Below are positions 54,597 through 57,112 of a stretch of 57,112 nucleotides of DNA, piece by piece. Below the pieces are notes generated by a model. The model was not told the origin of the DNA and made no database searches. It saw only the letters and a program-made list of their open reading frames with translations. The position numbers and the translations under genes were made by a program. The stretch's first letter is position 1; every line of letters begins with the position of its first letter. This DNA comes from Eubacterium pyruvativorans (GTDB taxonomy: Bacteria > Bacillota > Clostridia > Peptostreptococcales > Anaerovoracaceae), in the NCBI RefSeq assembly GCF_900102225.1, contig NZ_FNBF01000011.1, positions 1-57,112 of the forward strand, written 5' to 3'.

Positions 54597-55257
54597 CGTG
54601 CGTTCCTGCAGAACGGGGGCGCATTAGACAAAAAAACAACCGGCCTGTCCGGTCGGCTGACATGGCGCGGTTGGCCCGGTATATTGCGATCGGCCGACAT
54701 AGCGCGGCCGGCCCAGCAGGTGCGAAAATCCCTTTTTTCCTGATTTCGCACCCGATCCCGGTCAATTCTGCCCAAAAACTTAGACGGCACGATACAGCGG
54801 GGTGCGGATCCGGAAAATTTTTCATTTTCACACCATACTGTCTGGCCGCCCATTTTTTGCATTGGAATTATTTTACTCAAGGTTCACATATCGTATACAT
54901 TCTCAGGCATTCACGCCCGTTCCCCAACCCATCTGCCGCTTTCTCCGGATTGATCGACCGGCAGCCGGGGTATTTTTTGTCCAGCACACGCAGAACGTAT
55001 CCAATCCGCCCGCCGGAGCAGGTGCGGAAATCAACTTTTTTTCGGTAGCGCACCCCCGGAATCATCCGGAATAGATTAATCAAGTTTTTCTGTCAAAATC
55101 GCACCCTGCACTTCGATGTTTCAGGTGCGATTCAGGCACATTTGAATGAATCCGCACACTTTCTATACAGTATACAGCCCCAATCACGCCCCAATCTGCC
55201 CGACCAGGCCGGCGAACAGCCCCGATCATGCCCCATCCGCCCAGCCATGCCCCTCTA
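54597..55257. repeat. 660-base non-coding region rich in hairpins and short repeats
   Basis: No supportable gene. It contains: an imperfect 28-bp direct repeat (54652-54679 and 54689-54716, 22 of 28 identical, all differences transitions); three inverted repeats built on GGTGCG (54719-54752, 55021-55054, 55097-55132), the first and last with 9 to 11-bp arms; and a C-rich segment (55172-55260) with two 21-base near-copies ending in CGCCCC or TGCCCC. The origin is unknown. Confidence 0.7.
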
Positions 55258-56199
55258 CTACTCGAAGGGGAAGCCGTACCATCCGGTGAATCCGCTGCCG
55301 CCCCAGGTCATTCCCTGCACATAGCATTTTCCGGCGGAACCGGTCGGAAGTTTTCCCTGCTCCGGCACCGGTGTCCGGAAGGTAATGGAATGTGCCCCGC
55401 AGGAAGCACCTGCACTGCGGGCCAGCTGGCCGGAATCCACCCCCGGACCGGCCAGTAATTCCACCGCCATCAGAGCGGCCGGGTCTCCGGTTTCTTCCAG
55501 GGCAAGGATTCCGGCGGTTTCTCCATCTTCCCGCACAATTTCCCAGAGACCCTGCCCTGCCGGGCCGGAGAGATCTGCGTATCGGAGGACATTGTCCGTC
55601 AGATCAATATGCGGGGTGTGCTCCAGAAGTTCCTCCCGGAGCAGTGCGTAGCGCCGGATCCCGGCCTTCCGAAGGCGGAACGGCCTTGGATCTGCGGCGC
55701 CGTTTTTCCCGTCCGGGAGGGTCAAGTTCAGCTGCACCTCACAGGCAGGGAAATCCGGAGCGAATCCCATGGGTTTGTAGAAATCCACCAGACCCGCATC
55801 CGCCGGGCAGAGCACGGACAGCGCACCGGCCGCCCGGGCCCGGTTTCCTGCGTGTTCTGTGATCATGGTGCCGAATCCCCGGCCCCGGGCGGCCGGGTCC
55901 GTGCAGATGGCGTAGCTGCACCAGCAGGACGGCCCCCGGACAGTGCCCCCGTCCGCCCCCGGCGAAATGAAGTCTCCCATCGGAAACTGGGTCAGCTCCG
56001 CCATAATGCGGCCCTCTTCCGCCAGCACATACTGCCGGCATCCCGGAAAACTGTCCAGAAACTCCTGCACCGTATCCGGATCGTCACCGAAGCATTTCTG
56101 CCACAGTGCGAGAAATGCGTCCCGTTCCTCCGGTTTTCTCTCATGAATATCCATCTGATCCGATCTTTCCCGTTCCTCTAAAGCAGCTTCTCTGTCCAT
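55258..56199 (-). CDS. GNAT-family N-acetyltransferase
   Basis: 313 residues. Acetyl-CoA motif A is SYAICTDPAARGRGFGTMITEHA, with GALSVLCPADAGLVDFYKPMGF as motif B. The C-terminal half (about 170-313) is a second domain resembling the sterol-carrier-like part of Eis-type acetyltransferases, but this is tentative. Substrate unknown. The start used has AAGGAA and overlaps the Spx-like gene by 22 bases; an internal ATG at 56154 is possible. The protein ends in a Gly/Phe/Trp-rich stretch. Confidence 0.85.
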   Translation of the reverse strand: MDREAALEERERSDQMDIHERKPEERDAFLALWQKCFGDDPDTVQEFLDSFPGCRQYVLAEEGRIMAELTQFPMGDFISPGADGGTVRGPSCWCSYAICTDPAARGRGFGTMITEHAGNRARAAGALSVLCPADAGLVDFYKPMGFAPDFPACEVQLNLTLPDGKNGAADPRPFRLRKAGIRRYALLREELLEHTPHIDLTDNVLRYADLSGPAGQGLWEIVREDGETAGILALEETGDPAALMAVELLAGPGVDSGQLARSAGASCGAHSITFRTPVPEQGKLPTGSAGKCYVQGMTWGGSGFTGWYGFPFE

Positions 56200-56531
56200 T
56201 CGTTTTCCTTAAATCCGGTTAACACGAAGTCATCCCCGACCAGCAGCGGACGCTTGACCAGCATGCCGTTGGTGGCAAGGAGGGCCAGCTGCTCCTCTTC
56301 AGACATCTCCGGCAGCTTCCTGGACAGTCCCATTTCACGGTAAGGGATGCCGCTCGTGTTCCAGAAACGTTTCAACGGCATCCCGCTCCGGGCATAGTAC
56401 TCCCGGAGGGTTTCCTTGTCCGGATGATTTTCTTTGATGTCGATCAACTCGTATTTCACGCTGTGGTCATCCAGCCACTTCAGGGCCTTTCTGCAGGTCG
56501 TGCACCTGCTGTAACAATATATCTTCATCAT
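56178..56531 (-). CDS. Spx/ArsC-family thioredoxin-like protein
   Basis: 117 residues, normal length. CxxC at Cys10-Cys13 (SRCTTCRKALKWL), HxVxYELIDIKE strand-turn, LKRFWNTSG and the LLATNGMLVKRPLLVGDD signature of ArsC/Spx/YffB. The absence of the arsenate-reductase Cys context favours an Spx/MgsR- or YffB-like role. GGGGAG before two adjacent ATGs; the first is used. The GNAT gene overlaps its end. Confidence 0.88.
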   Translation of the reverse strand: MMKIYCYSRCTTCRKALKWLDDHSVKYELIDIKENHPDKETLREYYARSGMPLKRFWNTSGIPYREMGLSRKLPEMSEEEQLALLATNGMLVKRPLLVGDDFVLTGFKENEWTEKLL

Positions 56532-56566
56532 ATGATTCTCCCCATCGTTCTCAATATCATATATCC

Positions 56567-56785
56567 TCAAGATGCCGCATTGACGAGCGCAGCACCGCCG
56601 ACCGCCAATATAACCGGAACAGCAATCAGACCCAGACCGAATACCGTCGCCGCAAGTCCCGCAAGAAGCAGCCACAGAAAGATCCCGAATATACAGCCCA
56701 GAAGCACCCCAATAATGCGAAATACGAATCCCGTGATCTTAAAAAGAATTCCCACAAACAGGATGAGTAATAGCAAACTCAACAT
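56567..56785 (-). CDS. Small two-helix membrane protein
   Basis: 72 residues, almost entirely hydrophobic: two or three helices (about 2-20, 22-45, 47-68), Gly/Ala-rich end. AAAGGAG before ATG. No family recognised; resembles small Bacillota membrane proteins of phage-shock or stress type, without proof. Confidence 0.65.
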   Translation of the reverse strand: MLSLLLLILFVGILFKITGFVFRIIGVLLGCIFGIFLWLLLAGLAATVFGLGLIAVPVILAVGGAALVNAAS

Positions 56786-56823
56786 TTTCTTCCGCTCCTT
56801 TCTTCATAATCGTATTATCGGTT

Positions 56824-56832
56824 ATTATATCA
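56824..56832 (-). promoter_or_regulatory. Extended -10 promoter before the small membrane protein
   Basis: Minus strand TGATATAAT, about 40 bases before the ATG. No clear -35. Confidence 0.5.
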
Positions 56833-56889
56833 GTTTGGAAAAACGAACGCTATATACTCCTCTTACTTCACACAACTTCCACAACCGGA

Positions 56890-56969
56890 GGAGGATCGAT
56901 CGCTGCGATGGACCTACAATAGCCGACATCGTAAGACTGATGATCCTCCCGGCGTCGATATGTCCATCG
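56890..56969 (-). other. Pseudoknot-like interleaved inverted repeats
   Basis: Four 8-base segments occur in the order GGAGGATC, CGATGGAC, GATCCTCC, GTCCATCG (plus strand at 56890, 56906, 56942 and 56962). Segments 1 and 3 are perfect complements, as are 2 and 4, so the pairings interleave (A-B-A'-B'). As RNA this would be an H-type pseudoknot or two exclusive structures. It lies downstream of the tRNA-Leu terminator and upstream of the small membrane protein promoter. Confidence 0.6.
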
Positions 56970-56980
56970 TTTCCGAATGA

Positions 56981-57014
56981 AAAAAACCGGTAATCGACAA
57001 CTGTCAATTACCGG
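56981..57014 (-). terminator. Intrinsic terminator of tRNA-Leu
   Basis: Minus strand CCGGTAAT...ATTACCGG with an inner GAC/GTC stem, followed by six T. Confidence 0.92.
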
Positions 57015-57022
57015 CTCATCCT

Positions 57023-57107
57023 TGGTGCGGTTGGAGGGATTCGAACCCTCATGACTCGCATCACACGGACCTGAACCGTGCGCGTCTGCCAATTCCGCCA
57101 CAACCGC
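57023..57107 (-). tRNA. tRNA-Leu(CAG)
   Basis: Class II tRNA. Acceptor GCGGTTG/CAACCGC, anticodon loop TTCAGGT, long variable arm TGATGCGAGTCA, T loop TTCGAAT, discriminator A, encoded CCA. Lies at the right edge of the window. Confidence 0.96.
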
Positions 57108-57112
57108 ATATC

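Noticed and set aside
54597-55257. CRISPR array in the repeat-rich gap
   Set aside because: Repeats are of several kinds, inverted or imperfect, without regular spacing or unique spacers, and no cas gene is nearby.

Overview
The window looks like one contiguous piece of the chromosome of a high-GC, anaerobe-type Bacillota (Clostridia). Family is not decided by sequence alone; Peptostreptococcales/Anaerovoracaceae-like or Lachnospirales-like are guesses. The reasons are SpoVG, a SigI/RsgI pair, SpoVB/MurJ-like flippase, a lysine riboswitch on a dapA-dapB-lysA operon, a class B sortase, the Bacillota order tig-clpP-clpX-lon-engB, and AGGAGG-type ribosome binding sites before nearly every gene. 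No insertion sequence, prophage, integrase or CRISPR array is visible. Most genes are on the minus strand; spoVG, the lysine operon, a nitroreductase and tRNA-Pro are on plus.

Region 1 (1-13 kb) is a rearranged version of the Bacillus spoVG-gcaD(glmU)-prs-pth-mfd-yabM locus. On the minus strand it reads murC, a glmU gene reduced to its acetyltransferase half, prs, pth, mfd, an MTA/SAH-deaminase-type amidohydrolase and a SpoVB-type flippase. spoVG is divergent from murC. An 18-bp tandem repeat array follows the flippase and runs off the window edge. pyk follows, convergent with spoVG.

Region 2 (12.8-19.2 kb) holds a complete lysine riboswitch with sigma-A promoter and intrinsic terminator before dapA-dapB-lysA. 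Then come a C39-like cysteine peptidase, a NUDIX hydrolase and a DASS-family transporter on minus.

Region 3 (19.3-28.4 kb): a DNA glycosylase, gyrB, gyrA, sigI and rsgI run as one tight minus-strand unit from a clear promoter. A hairpin-rich, unassigned segment lies after rsgI. Upstream are a DUF2007-like gene, a small secreted protein and a six-tRNA operon (Met-Val-Asp-His-Gln-Cys).

Region 4 (28.7-41 kb) is the cell-surface region: a sortase B gene coupled to a 1094-residue surface protein with a variant LVQTG sorting signal, lgt-ychF, and a compact Tad-like pilus/secretion operon. That operon has CpaB-like, TadZ/CpaE-like, TadA/CpaF-like, TadB, TadC and four short membrane proteins sharing an M-(K/R)-(N/D)-(L/M)-I start. 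It has its own promoter and a structured leader RNA with a terminator-like hairpin. No prepilin peptidase or secretin is present here.

Region 5 (41-53.6 kb) is housekeeping: beta-CASP nuclease, PHP phosphoesterase, hpt, engB (with a long basic N-terminal extension), lon, clpX, clpP, tig, a CYTH triphosphatase-type enzyme and a membrane protein. Region 6 (53.6-57.1 kb) has a nitroreductase with a palindromic operator candidate, tRNA-Pro, a 660-bp hairpin/repeat-rich non-coding segment, a GNAT acetyltransferase, an Spx/ArsC-family protein, a small membrane protein, a pseudoknot-like segment and tRNA-Leu.
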